Source: Paenibacillus plantiphilus
GTDB lineage: Bacteria > Bacillota > Bacilli > Paenibacillales > Paenibacillaceae
DNA: 64,000 bases
NCBI RefSeq assembly: GCF_927798095.1
Contig: NZ_CAKMMF010000006.1
Coordinates: 131,052-195,051 of the forward strand
Direction: 5' to 3'
Shown: positions 25,208-33,868 of the stretch, one piece after another
Layout: each line of letters begins with the position of its first letter
How positions within the stretch are numbered: position 1 is the stretch's first letter
Notes under the pieces: generated by a model
The model's input: only the letters and a program-made list of their open reading frames with translations
Told to the model about the DNA's origin: nothing
Databases searched by the model: none
Position numbers and translations under genes: made by a program

Positions 25208-26242
25208 CTACATATTTCGTTTCACATACTCAAAGGGTTCTTCACAGGAGTAAATGTCATGGTAAAACCCCATATACGGGATATCGTCTTCCAGACATTT
25301 GATGCGATACGACAACTCCTCATCACACTCCGGCTCTTCGCCGTTGCTTTGCATGACCTCGAATGCATCTACAATGCTTTCCATGAGTGTTGCTTGGATA
25401 AATAAGGGCAATTTATCCAACATCGAATGTTCGATATCGGTCTCGGATCTGTATCCTGCGAGAACTGCTTCAAAATAATCATCCATGAACTTTTTTCGTT
25501 TACCGGCATCTGGTTCAAATTGTATCCAGCCCACTCCGTTAGTCCAGAGACTCGCTAGGTCAAACATATACCAGCCGTAACATGAATTATCGAAATCATA
25601 TACGGTTATTTGCCCAGTATCGAAATCTATCGAATAGTTCCCATCATTGTAATCAAAATGGACCATACCGAAAGACGCACGGTCCTTGTTCAATCCTTCT
25701 AAGGTTTTAAGAAGATCTAGCAGCTTCTCCTTCAGCAGAGGCAACGAACCGGGTATCCGTTTTTCGATATATGCAGCATTGTATTTATCAAAAAAACTGT
25801 ACCGGCGATGGACAGGCGTATATCCTTTCGATATTTGGTGCAGCTTCCCCAGTACTTTACCGCAATTATAATAGTATTCGGTAATTGGAGCACCTTCACG
25901 GTACTGATAATGATTTTCCACAAGCATTTTTCCCGTGGCCTTATTGAACAGGCAGATAAAAAAGGTATGATGATTATAAGATATCTCTTCCAGCAGATTC
26001 CCCTTCAGGGAGTTGACTACATTCGAAACACTTCCGCCATGCTCGAATAAATACCTGACATACTCAAGCTCACCCAGAAAATCTTCCCGGCTTCTGTCAT
26101 CTAAGAAGGCGATTCTGAGTATTTTGGCATCGGCGCCCTCTTTCTCACATGTATAAACGACATTACGTCCTCCATCATGTGCCTTAACCGGCTTGATTTC
26201 ATAGCCTTCTAATTCGTACAACTCTGATACTAATGGTAGCAA
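25208..26242 (-). CDS. Aminoglycoside-phosphotransferase-fold protein (kinase-like)
   Basis: The 344-residue protein belongs to the APH/choline-kinase fold. The catalytic loop is 'VHFDYNDGNYSID' (about 195-207), with Asp and Asn in place, followed by the metal-binding 'VYDFDNSCYGW'. Members phosphorylate small molecules such as homoserine, choline or antibiotics. The substrate here is unknown. The first legal start in frame is TTG at 26242, but it has no ribosome binding site. A perfect GGAGGAG lies 5 bases before an in-frame ATA codon at 26279-26281, which would give 'INYNEVVTISDAYLL...'. The true start is probably there. Confidence 0.82.
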   Translation of the reverse strand: MLPLVSELYELEGYEIKPVKAHDGGRNVVYTCEKEGADAKILRIAFLDDRSREDFLGELEYVRYLFEHGGSVSNVVNSLKGNLLEEISYNHHTFFICLFNKATGKMLVENHYQYREGAPITEYYYNCGKVLGKLHQISKGYTPVHRRYSFFDKYNAAYIEKRIPGSLPLLKEKLLDLLKTLEGLNKDRASFGMVHFDYNDGNYSIDFDTGQITVYDFDNSCYGWYMFDLASLWTNGVGWIQFEPDAGKRKKFMDDYFEAVLAGYRSETDIEHSMLDKLPLFIQATLMESIVDAFEVMQSNGEEPECDEELSYRIKCLEDDIPYMGFYHDIYSCEEPFEYVKRNM

Positions 26243-26557
26243 ATATGCATCACTGATAGTAACAACCTCGTTATAATTTATAATATCTCCTCCAGTTAAA
26301 ATTGTTGCAACACTTCCCGCACTGAAATTACGACAGGAAAAACCAACAATGAAAAGTCCTTCTGTGGACTTAAATGATATTCACCTTGTTTAACATTGAT
26401 CCATCACTCCTTTGGACACATTTTACCTTAAAAAGTTATTATAAGGAAACTTTATATGTAAAAAGCCAATTAGGAGCTCCACCTTAATCGAAGCGCTAAG
26501 AAAATACTTTATTTTCCGAAATTAGAGCAGCTATTAGAAATATAGAAAGACACGACG
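26243..26557. other. Gap between the phosphotransferase gene and the ECF operon
   Basis: It contains the ribosome binding site and probable leader of the minus-strand phosphotransferase gene (to about 26291) and AT-rich DNA beyond. I see no further gene, repeat or convincing terminator after the S-component stop at 26558. Confidence 0.4.
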
Positions 26558-27292
26558 CTAGTCCTGCGCCCGAATAAGGCCGTACTTTATTTTTATCCGA
26601 TCCAGCTTCTCCAGCATCGGCCGTGAGAGGAAGAACAGGAAGACAACTGTGGCGATTGCGTGCACCATATCAAACCAGAAGCCCGAAGCATACGTGGCGA
26701 GCAGCGCCTCCCAAGAAAAATGGGACGTGAACATGAGCAGCGAGCCGATATTAATAATGCCGCCATAGATAACAAAGGTCGCCAAACCGCCAAACAGACA
26801 CAGGGTGAGCCTCCTCCTGCCCAGCGCCCCCTTGTGGAATAAAATGCCCGCCAAATAACCAATAATGCCGAAGCAGAACATTTGCCAGGGCGTCCAAGGC
26901 CCTTGACCAAAGAAGAAGTTGGACACAAAGCCTGCAACAGCGCCAACAAGAAAGCCTGCCTCTGCCCCTAAGCTCACACCTGCGATAATGACGATGGCGA
27001 CAACCGGCTTAAACTGCGGCAGCATAAAAAAGGCAGCCCGCCCTGCGACCGCGATGGAAGCCATTACAGCGATAACAATCAGCTCCCGCGCCTGCGGCTT
27101 TCGCTTCTCGAATACCAAGGCAAAGGGAATCATCGTATAGAGAACAATTAATAGACTGATAAAATAATATTTCCGATCGTTCAACACGAATACTCCGAGC
27201 ATGATCGTAGCCGGGATGACGAGGAGGATCAATACGGAAGCTAGTAGCATCCGCTTGCTCCAATGGCGTTCCGTCAGCTGCTTGTCTGGCAT
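26558..27292 (-). CDS. ECF transporter S component, probable cobalamin-binding membrane protein
   Basis: The 244-residue membrane protein has about six hydrophobic segments and the ECF S-component style 'VVAIVIIAGVSLGAEAGFLV' plus 'GPWTPWQMFCFGIIGYLAG' (about 130-148). It is the substrate-binding subunit that docks on EcfT. It is the last gene of a cobalamin-riboswitch operon and overlaps the ATPase gene by 19 bases. This suggests a CbrT-type vitamin B12 S component, although the sequence alone does not prove the ligand. Confidence 0.85.
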   Translation of the reverse strand: MPDKQLTERHWSKRMLLASVLILLVIPATIMLGVFVLNDRKYYFISLLIVLYTMIPFALVFEKRKPQARELIVIAVMASIAVAGRAAFFMLPQFKPVVAIVIIAGVSLGAEAGFLVGAVAGFVSNFFFGQGPWTPWQMFCFGIIGYLAGILFHKGALGRRRLTLCLFGGLATFVIYGGIINIGSLLMFTSHFSWEALLATYASGFWFDMVHAIATVVFLFFLSRPMLEKLDRIKIKYGLIRAQD

Positions 27293-29001
27293 CGTTCAAT
27301 CACATCCTCTATCGTTATTCCCCCGCTCCATACATGGCGCACCATACGGTTGGCCGCTGTTGTGTAAAAGCTGTTTCCCGAGAAAAATCGGCCTGCCGAG
27401 TCGGAGGCGATGATACCGCCATCGAAGAACAAGGCGCATACTTCCCCATGTCTGGCGCAAAATTCAATGTCATGCGAGATCATTACAATCGTGACGCCGC
27501 TATCATTCAGCTTCTTCAGAAATGCGGCGAGCTTCTCCTTGAAGAATCCGTCCAGCCCTTTGGTCGGCTCATCGAGCAGCAATATGCGAGGCTCCAGCAG
27601 CAGCACCTTTGCAAGCGCTGCCCGCTGCTGCTCACCTCCGCTCAAGTCATAGGGATGCATCGAGAGCAGATGCTCCAGCTCGGCAAACTGTACGATAGCC
27701 GCAACCTTCGCGCTCTTCTCTTCCTTGGACAGAGCGGTATCGGCCAGCATATCATGCAGATCCTGCTCGACTGTTTTCTTGACGAACAACGTTTGCGGAT
27801 TTTGCGGAAGCACGCCCAGATGATTGATGAAAAGCTCGTTTGCCTTCATTTTGGCCGGATTCTTGCCGCCGATCAGCACTTTTCCTCTATAGGGCTGCCG
27901 GATGCCGCTAATCAGCGACAGCGCTGTCGTCTTCCCCGTCCCATTGCCGCCGACCACACAATAAAACTGCCCTTCTCTTATTTCAAGGGACAAATCCTTT
28001 AGCACATCCGGTCCGTGCTTGTCGTATTTGAACCAGACATCCTTGAACGTTATCGCGACCTGCTTCGATGATTGCGGAGGCTCCCCTGCCGCCGTGTCAG
28101 GCGCAGCCGTTCGGCTGCTCAGTTGTGGACAATCTCCTGCCATCGTGTCAGGCGCAGCCGTTCGGCTGCTCAGGAAGTCATTCAGCCACTGGCGGCCTTC
28201 CTTCACCGTCACCGGATACGCCGATGCTGATGCGCCGTCCACCTCCGCATAGATCTGCATAGGGGAAGGCATGGACGCAGACATCGGATGCTGCATTCTG
28301 AACAAGGCTTCTCCTGCTTGCGCGGGCGGCGCATCTGCAAGGACCGCGCCCTCGTCCATCAAAATGAGGCGGTCCGTGATCGGGAGCACCTCTTCAAGAC
28401 GATGCTCCGTCATTATAATCGTTGTGCCGAGCTCGCGGTTTATCTTGGTCAATGCTGCCAAGAACTCTGCGGCTGCAATCGGGTCGAGCTGAGAGGTCGG
28501 CTCATCCAGGATCAATACAGCAGGATGCATCGCCATTATGGATGCCAGATTCAGTAGCTGCTTCTGGCCTCCCGACAGCTCTGACACATCGCGATGAAAC
28601 CACGATTGAATGCCAAAAAAGCTGGCCATCTCAGCCACGCGCAGCCGGATGGTGCGCTGATCGAAGCCGAGATTTTCGAGCCCGAATGCCAGCTCATGCC
28701 ATACCTTGTCCGTCACAATCTGATTGTCGGGATTTTGCAGCACGAAGCCAATCTGTGCCGCCTGGGTACGCGGATCAACCTCCTCCAGAGGCTGACCGCA
28801 AAAGAGGATGCGCCCGCTGGGCTCGCCGTGCGGGGCGAGAATGGACTTTAATTGTCTGAGCAACGTGCTCTTGCCACTGCCTGACTTCCCGCATATCGCA
28901 ACAAATTCACCGCTCTGTATCGTCAGATTAATATGAGAAAGAGTCTTTGACTCTTGCAGTGGGAAGGTGAAATTTAGCTCCTCGATTCGATACGTTTCCA
29001 T
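27274..29001 (-). CDS. ECF transporter ATPase with two fused ABC domains
   Basis: The 575-residue protein fuses the two ATPases usually made as EcfA1 and EcfA2. Domain 1 (about 1-250) has 'GKSGSGKSTLL', 'LSGGQKQLLNLAS' and 'LILDEPTSQLD'. Domain 2 (about 315-560) has 'GGNGTGKTTAL', 'LSGGEQQRAALAK' and 'LLLDEPTKGLDG'. The linker holds a duplicated 'LSSRTAAPDT' segment. I start at ATG 29001 behind GGAGGAAATCAA. Longer readings run into the EcfT gene in another frame. It energises uptake with EcfT and the S component. Confidence 0.92.
   Translation of the reverse strand: METYRIEELNFTFPLQESKTLSHINLTIQSGEFVAICGKSGSGKSTLLRQLKSILAPHGEPSGRILFCGQPLEEVDPRTQAAQIGFVLQNPDNQIVTDKVWHELAFGLENLGFDQRTIRLRVAEMASFFGIQSWFHRDVSELSGGQKQLLNLASIMAMHPAVLILDEPTSQLDPIAAAEFLAALTKINRELGTTIIMTEHRLEEVLPITDRLILMDEGAVLADAPPAQAGEALFRMQHPMSASMPSPMQIYAEVDGASASAYPVTVKEGRQWLNDFLSSRTAAPDTMAGDCPQLSSRTAAPDTAAGEPPQSSKQVAITFKDVWFKYDKHGPDVLKDLSLEIREGQFYCVVGGNGTGKTTALSLISGIRQPYRGKVLIGGKNPAKMKANELFINHLGVLPQNPQTLFVKKTVEQDLHDMLADTALSKEEKSAKVAAIVQFAELEHLLSMHPYDLSGGEQQRAALAKVLLLEPRILLLDEPTKGLDGFFKEKLAAFLKKLNDSGVTIVMISHDIEFCARHGEVCALFFDGGIIASDSAGRFFSGNSFYTTAANRMVRHVWSGGITIEDVIERCQTSS
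28080..28172. repeat. Direct duplication in the ATPase linker
   Basis: The 26-base stretch around 'gtcaggcgcagccgttcggc' occurs twice, about 48-51 bases apart, at roughly 28097 and 28148. It encodes two copies of 'LSSRTAAPDTxAG' in the linker between the ABC domains. Confidence 0.75.
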
Positions 29002-29864
29002 TTGATTTCCTCCACCATCGTAATGATTACAGGCATCATGCACAGCATAAGATAAGAGCCGTACACCACCACACTGAACGGCGTCAGCTCTATCATTTTC
29101 ACAGATGGGAAGAAGCGAATCGTGTTCTCTCCCATCGCCGCGCCGATCAGAACGACACTCATGCATCCCAGCATCGCTGCCGATACGATCATGTCCCGGC
29201 TGTCGAACCGGAAGATCGAGAAGCTGCTGCGGTTTGGCAATCCATAGCCTCTGGACTTCATGGAATCAGCCGTTTCAATCGCATTTTCCAGCGCCCAGGT
29301 GGTCATAATGGAGACAATCGCAATGCCGTTGCGGGCTCTTCTCCATATATTCCCTTGCGTTACATCTCTTCCAATGCACTTCTGGGCGCCAGAGATGATT
29401 CGGATCTGGGTCAGATATCGCGGTACGAACCGGAGCGCCATTGAGAAAATCAACGACAGCGCAGGCCATATTTTACCGAAAATATAGATAAATTTATCCG
29501 AGGTCATGACAGCGTTGTAGCAGGAGAACCAAATAATAATCGTCACAAACATGCAGGCCGCCGCCGCACCGAACAGGATGGATTCGAGCGTAATCGGGTT
29601 TCCATTACTCAGATAGAACAGAATCGTCACACCCTCATGATTGAATGCGGGATTCATAGCAGCCGTCAGCAGCAGCAGCGGGACCATATAGAGCAGATTG
29701 AACCTGACTGCTCCCCTTCCCTTGAGCATAATGGAATAAACAACGGCGCTGACGAGCGCAATACACTGGAACACAGGATGCATGAACACCATGCTGAAAA
29801 TCAATATAGCGGCAAAATAACCAAAGTTGACAATCGGATGAAAGGTAGAGAAATGATCCTTCAT
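28974..29864 (-). CDS. ECF transporter transmembrane coupling protein EcfT/CbiQ
   Basis: The 296-residue membrane protein has several hydrophobic spans and the cytoplasmic coupling helices with Ala-Arg-Gly style motifs. 'DSMKSRGYGLPNRSSFS' (about 198-214) is the diagnostic motif that grips the ATPases. Its start directly follows the DUF4430 gene stop (TAAATG), and its end overlaps the ATPase gene by 28 bases. All three ECF parts are therefore in one transcript. Confidence 0.9.
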   Translation of the reverse strand: MKDHFSTFHPIVNFGYFAAILIFSMVFMHPVFQCIALVSAVVYSIMLKGRGAVRFNLLYMVPLLLLTAAMNPAFNHEGVTILFYLSNGNPITLESILFGAAAACMFVTIIIWFSCYNAVMTSDKFIYIFGKIWPALSLIFSMALRFVPRYLTQIRIISGAQKCIGRDVTQGNIWRRARNGIAIVSIMTTWALENAIETADSMKSRGYGLPNRSSFSIFRFDSRDMIVSAAMLGCMSVVLIGAAMGENTIRFFPSVKMIELTPFSVVVYGSYLMLCMMPVIITMVEEIKWKRIESRS

Positions 29865-31235
29865 TTATTCCTTGCCTCCCGAAGCGGCCATGTCTCCCCC
29901 TATGTCCCGTCCCAGATCGCAGGTGTACACCCATTCGATCACATCGCCGTCCTTCAAGGCATAGCGGCTGCTGCCATAATTGGGAAACCAGCCGTTCACC
30001 TTGTACATCCAGCCGCTCAGCTCTCCGCAGTCAAATTCATAAATATTGTTGATCCCCTCAATATAATTGCTGTTGTAGATGGGCGTCATTTCGAATTCCA
30101 TATGGATTTTGTGCTTCCTCATTTCCCGCAGCAGCACATCAAACACCGATTCTCCTTCATAGAAGGTGACAGTGCGAGCTTTAAATATGATGCCGTCCTT
30201 AGGCAGCACTTCCAGCTTATCCTCGTTGAATTGATCGAGATTATCCAGTATTGTGGCCGCTGTCACAGACAAAGTAACGGTGAACTCCTTTTTCTTGTCG
30301 ACCTCTGTGTCCTGCCACTCGACAGGCTTCGGCTTGCCCTCTGGCACTGGATCGGTCAAATATTTATCCTTTTTTGTTTCCGGTTTCGCTTGTTGTGCAG
30401 CCGATTTGTCCGGCTTCGGGGCCGAGGCCGCCGGTTTCGGAGCCGAAGCTGGAGTTGGAGGTTTCGACGGAGCCCCTTTGCCAGGCGGCTGTGACGCAGT
30501 GCTGCTCTTGCCGTTCCCTGAAGAGGCAACCTTCTCCGGCCCTTTGCCTGTCTGAGCGGCCGGCTTATCCAAGCCAGACGGCTGAGATTGCTCAGCCGCT
30601 GCTTTTGAACCTGACGATCCTGCTGATCCATCTGTGCCTGTCGCCCCTACGGATGTTCCCTTCGTTACATCTGTGCCTGTCGCTCCGGCTGATGTTCCCG
30701 TTGCTTCATCTGTGCCTATCGCTCCGGCTGTTGTTCCCGTTGCTCCATCCGAACTCGACGCACCTGATGATGCTCCTGTCGCTCCAACTGTGCCCGTTGC
30801 ACCCGCTGATATTCCCGTTGCTCCGTCTGCACCTGTCGCACCGACTGATGGTCCCGGCGCTCCATCCGAACCCGTCACTCCGGCTGATGTTCCCTTCGTT
30901 ACATCTGTGCCCGTTGCTCCATCTGTGCCTGTTGGACCAGTTGTTCCTGCCGAGTCCAGCGATTGCCCTGCTGCTTCCGCTTGTTTGGCGGCATCCGTGT
31001 TCCCAACAGGATTGTCAGCCGATTCAGACGGGACCGAAACGTCACCGTCCTCGTTGTACGCTTGCTCCGGCTGCTCCTCTGCAATTCCAGAGGAAGCAGT
31101 CGCGTCCCCAGCATGAGACTGAGCACTGCTATCATCAACGGTTACCTTGCTTTTACCGAAATCTCCGTTCCAAAAGAAGGCGATTGCCAATATACCTGCA
31201 ATTAATATGGCTGCCAGCCATTTTTTCTTATTCAT
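29865..31235 (-). CDS. Exported protein with collagen-like stalk and DUF4430 (transcobalamin beta-like) domain
   Basis: The 456-residue protein begins with a membrane anchor or signal ('WLAAILIAGILAIAFFW', about 5-21). A Gly/Ala/Thr-rich collagen-like region follows (about 95-215, units like GATGTDGATG), then a Pro/Lys/Ala linker (about 215-310). The C-terminal domain (about 320-445) contains 'GESVFDVLLREM', 'NNIYEFDCGELSGWMYKVNG' and 'KDGDVIEWVYTCDLG'. This is the DUF4430 fold, which equals the beta domain of intrinsic factor and transcobalamin. The stalk would lift the domain off the membrane. It lies in the B12-riboswitch operon, so it probably binds a corrinoid. Confidence 0.85.
   Translation of the reverse strand: MNKKKWLAAILIAGILAIAFFWNGDFGKSKVTVDDSSAQSHAGDATASSGIAEEQPEQAYNEDGDVSVPSESADNPVGNTDAAKQAEAAGQSLDSAGTTGPTGTDGATGTDVTKGTSAGVTGSDGAPGPSVGATGADGATGISAGATGTVGATGASSGASSSDGATGTTAGAIGTDEATGTSAGATGTDVTKGTSVGATGTDGSAGSSGSKAAAEQSQPSGLDKPAAQTGKGPEKVASSGNGKSSTASQPPGKGAPSKPPTPASAPKPAASAPKPDKSAAQQAKPETKKDKYLTDPVPEGKPKPVEWQDTEVDKKKEFTVTLSVTAATILDNLDQFNEDKLEVLPKDGIIFKARTVTFYEGESVFDVLLREMRKHKIHMEFEMTPIYNSNYIEGINNIYEFDCGELSGWMYKVNGWFPNYGSSRYALKDGDVIEWVYTCDLGRDIGGDMAASGGKE
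30620..30960. repeat. Low-complexity repeats coding for the collagen-like stalk
   Basis: Repeated 15-18 base pieces such as 'gctccatctgtgcctgt' and 'gctccggctgatgttccc' occur many times, some identical at distances of 250 bases (for example 'cccttcgttacatctgtgcc' near 30657 and 30892). Copy number is likely to vary between strains. Confidence 0.8.
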
Positions 31236-31308
31236 AATGCCTATCCCACCTTAAATAACTAAAGCAAGGGCATCATTCTCTCCCCTGCTTCGTTCTCCTT
31301 ATGAATGG

Positions 31309-32979
31309 CTATTCAACATCAGTCATGTCGTAGAGACGAGCATGTCCATGAACTAACCTGTCGTATGCAACAAGCGCGTACATCGCCTGATCAGTCGCCA
31401 TCAGATCGACTTCCCCAGGCTTTGCGCCGCCATTATCCGTACCGCCCTGCTTCACATGATAAAATCCTCCGCTCGAAGCAGCAAAGCTTAATAAGGCCTC
31501 GACTGCCGATTGGCCTCCTTTAATAAATCTTGCATCCTGATGCGGATTGATGCCAAGCCCTGACAGGGCGACGACGACTTGAGCGATGCTCTCCGAGTTG
31601 ACCGACTCCCAGCTCGCATAGCCTCCATCCGCCTTCTGAGCTTTGGACAGCCATTCCACACCGCGGTCCACAGCCGCTTTAACCTCAGAATCAGTTGAAT
31701 AATAAGGCGTCAGCCCTTGTATAGCCATGGAAGTAATATCTGGGTCCGGTTCAGCCGCATTGCTGCCTAATGCCCAGCCCCCTCCGTTTATTTCTCTGTC
31801 CAGAATAAAATTAATCAGCAGTTCCCTCGTCGTCTGCGTCTTGACCGTTGGCACAACAGGAATGTCATAATTGCTGCTGTCCAGCGCAATGAGCGCAAAG
31901 ATCGGCCCGTTAATGCCCTGCTTAATCAAAGTATTGAAATCAGCAAGCGGCTCTCTCAAATCATAGCCAGCCACATTGTCAATACGTTTTCCGATTGCCG
32001 TCAAGGCCAGAATAACCCGATCATATTCTGTATATTTCACATGATGCAGCTTGCCGGATTTTTCCTTCAACGTTTTTTCTGCATTGGCATAATAGGTGTC
32101 GTAATATTGCTCAGGTACGTCGAGCCCCGAGCGCGCCAGCCCTATTACAGTCCACTCCCCACCGACACTGGCTATGACAGGATCAGTTACGGATTGCTGC
32201 AGAAAAGCCGCTGTTGCTGCAATATGCTTCCCAACATCCTTGTTGTCCTTACTATCTTGATTGTCCGTTTGGCTGTCATCGCCAGCCTCAGCCACGGCGC
32301 TGTTCTTTAACCCATACGCTCTTATGGCGACAACCGCTGCCATCTCTCGCGTTACAGCATCCTTCGGCTTGAAGCGGCCATTATCCCCAAGCATCAATTC
32401 GAGCTCAACAACGGTCCCAATATCTGCTCTAGCCCAAGTCGCAGCCGTATCCAGATCTTTAATGGCTGCCGTCGGGCTGGTAGGCTTCAGCTCCAGCGCT
32501 CTTGCAATAGTTGCCGCCATCTGTTCACGGGTGATTTTATCGTTCGGACGGAATTGATTATTGTAGCCTGTTATCAGCTTCGCTCCGTAAGCGGCATTCA
32601 CATACGGGTAGAACCAGTCATCTCCCGCTATATCCGCAAAGCTGACCGACTTGCCTGCGTTAATATCGAGTCCAAGCAATGCGACCAGTATTTTGGTGAA
32701 TTCCGCTCTGGTAAGGGTCGTCTTCGGATTGAATCTGCCGTCGCTGCCCTGCACAATTCCGTGCTGCGTTGCCTCGCCAATCGCTTGATACGCCCATGAA
32801 GAGATATCTCCTGCATCCTTGTATACTTCCTTCAAATCAACCGCCAAATCAGGCTTCTCTGCTGCAGGCATGACTGAGCCGATCGGCTCTGCTGCATATG
32901 CCCTTGTCAAGCCGGTTGAGAACATCGAGAAAATGATAGTGATTATGAGCAGGCAGGCTATGTATTTATTTTTTCTCAT
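31309..32979 (-). CDS. SLH-anchored protein with intrinsic-factor-like alpha domain
   Basis: The 556-residue protein starts with a signal peptide ending near 'TRAYAAEP' (about 30). Three SLH domains follow (about 50-230). The rest (about 250-540) is an alpha/alpha toroid of prenyltransferase/terpenoid-cyclase type with repeats like 'ITSMAIQGLTPYY' and 'ADGGYASWESVNSESIAQV'. This matches the alpha domain of intrinsic factor and transcobalamin. I start at ATG 32979, behind GAGAGGGAATGATCAA. It is the first gene after a cobalamin riboswitch, so it should sit on the cell wall and capture B12 for the DUF4430 protein and ECF transporter downstream. That function is inferred. Confidence 0.87.
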   Translation of the reverse strand: MRKNKYIACLLIITIIFSMFSTGLTRAYAAEPIGSVMPAAEKPDLAVDLKEVYKDAGDISSWAYQAIGEATQHGIVQGSDGRFNPKTTLTRAEFTKILVALLGLDINAGKSVSFADIAGDDWFYPYVNAAYGAKLITGYNNQFRPNDKITREQMAATIARALELKPTSPTAAIKDLDTAATWARADIGTVVELELMLGDNGRFKPKDAVTREMAAVVAIRAYGLKNSAVAEAGDDSQTDNQDSKDNKDVGKHIAATAAFLQQSVTDPVIASVGGEWTVIGLARSGLDVPEQYYDTYYANAEKTLKEKSGKLHHVKYTEYDRVILALTAIGKRIDNVAGYDLREPLADFNTLIKQGINGPIFALIALDSSNYDIPVVPTVKTQTTRELLINFILDREINGGGWALGSNAAEPDPDITSMAIQGLTPYYSTDSEVKAAVDRGVEWLSKAQKADGGYASWESVNSESIAQVVVALSGLGINPHQDARFIKGGQSAVEALLSFAASSGGFYHVKQGGTDNGGAKPGEVDLMATDQAMYALVAYDRLVHGHARLYDMTDVE

Positions 32980-33016
32980 TTGATCATTCCCTCTCAATTC
33001 ACATGATGATGTTAAA

Positions 33017-33053
33017 ACAAAAAAACCTCCCATCACAAATGACGGCGAGGTTT
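33017..33053 (-). terminator. Riboswitch expression-platform terminator
   Basis: On the minus strand AAACCTCGCC pairs with GGGAGGTTT around a GTCATTTGTGAT loop and is followed by TTTTTTG. It lies between the cobalamin aptamer (33129-33304) and the SLH gene start at 32979. B12 binding would favour this terminator and switch the operon off. Confidence 0.85.
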
Positions 33054-33128
33054 AATAGAGCATGCAGCTAGATTTGGCATACGCTAAATAAACACCTCCC
33101 TATCCTTCGTAGAGTTGATGGTGCAGCT

Positions 33129-33304
33129 AAACAGGCAGGTATTCTGGCTCAAGTCTCATCACCCATGCAGCCTTCCCAGTTTCCCAGTGGCAACTTGCAT
33201 GGACTCTTCTTTACAGCGGCGGGACCGCGCGGGATTCTCACCCGCTTCCCTTTTAACCAAATGACAAGGCTCCGTTCAACGAACCGTATATTTGGCACCT
33301 GTTT
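33129..33304 (-). promoter_or_regulatory. Cobalamin riboswitch (B12 element)
   Basis: The minus strand shows the classic aptamer. AAACAGGTGCC at the 5' end pairs with CCTGTTT at the 3' end (P1). The core contains 'GCGGGTGAGAATCCCGCG', 'GTCCCGCCGCTGTAA' and the B12-box-like 'GTTGCCACTGG'. It controls the operon starting at 32979 through the terminator at 33017-33053. Apparent reading frames across it are spurious. Confidence 0.95.
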
Positions 33305-33530
33305 GACTATTAAATTAATGATCTTGTCCATCATAGCTGATATCAATTTTTTTGTCATGTTATAGTTAAATAGAAGTTATAGAGAATTTGTGTCATGCAG
33401 GAGAGTACAGAATCATCACATTTGATATACTTGGCGCAAAGCGCAAAAGGGCAGCTTCACTGACCGTATCTGTCAGTGATTCGGCTGTATACTGTTCATA
33501 AGCTTGGACAAAAAAAAGGGAATGCAACCC

Positions 33531-33833
33531 GTGAGCAAATTCATGATGTACGGCAAATTAACCGCATTATCAGGTAAACGGGGCGAGCTTGTGGCAATTC
33601 TGCTCGAAGCGGTCCAGCAGCTAGAAGACAATGAGGACTGCTATCTATACATTGTCAGCATTTCGGATGAGGATGCGGATAGTGTTTGGGCGACAGAGCT
33701 GTGGAAGGATGCCGCAGCGCATGCCGCCTCCTTGACTGATGAGAGCGCCTTGGCGCTGCTGCAGCGCGGACGTCCACTGATCGCCGGCGTAAGTCCGATT
33801 CGTTTGAAGGCACTTGGCGGGAAAGGGTTTTAA
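33531..33833 (+). CDS. Antibiotic-biosynthesis monooxygenase (ABM) family protein
   Basis: The 100-residue dimeric ferredoxin-like protein has the ABM layout: 'YGKLTALSGKRGELVAILL' at the start and 'WKDAAAHAASL' in the second half, as in quinol monooxygenases of the YgiN type. I use GTG at 33531, with AAAGGGAATG upstream at workable distance; an earlier TTG lacks a site. It stands alone with its own terminator. Function is known only at family level. Confidence 0.8.
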   Translation: MSKFMMYGKLTALSGKRGELVAILLEAVQQLEDNEDCYLYIVSISDEDADSVWATELWKDAAAHAASLTDESALALLQRGRPLIAGVSPIRLKALGGKGF

Positions 33834-33840
33834 AAGAGGG

Positions 33841-33868
33841 ATCGCCGCAGTATGTCGGCGATTTTTTT
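33841..33868 (+). terminator. Terminator of the ABM gene
   Basis: ATCGCCG and CGGCGAT form a stem with loop CAGTATGT, followed by TTTTTTT. It lies 7 bases after the stop codon. Its T-run merges into the edge of an eroded CRISPR repeat. Confidence 0.9.

Noticed and set aside
29637-31237. Long plus-strand frames opposite the DUF4430/collagen-like gene
   Set aside because: Low-complexity Leu/Pro/Val protein produced by the antisense of Gly-Ala-Thr repeats; no ribosome binding site or family.
33149-33365. Short frames on both strands in the 33.1-33.4 kb region
   Set aside because: They fall inside the cobalamin riboswitch aptamer, whose conserved RNA features explain the sequence.
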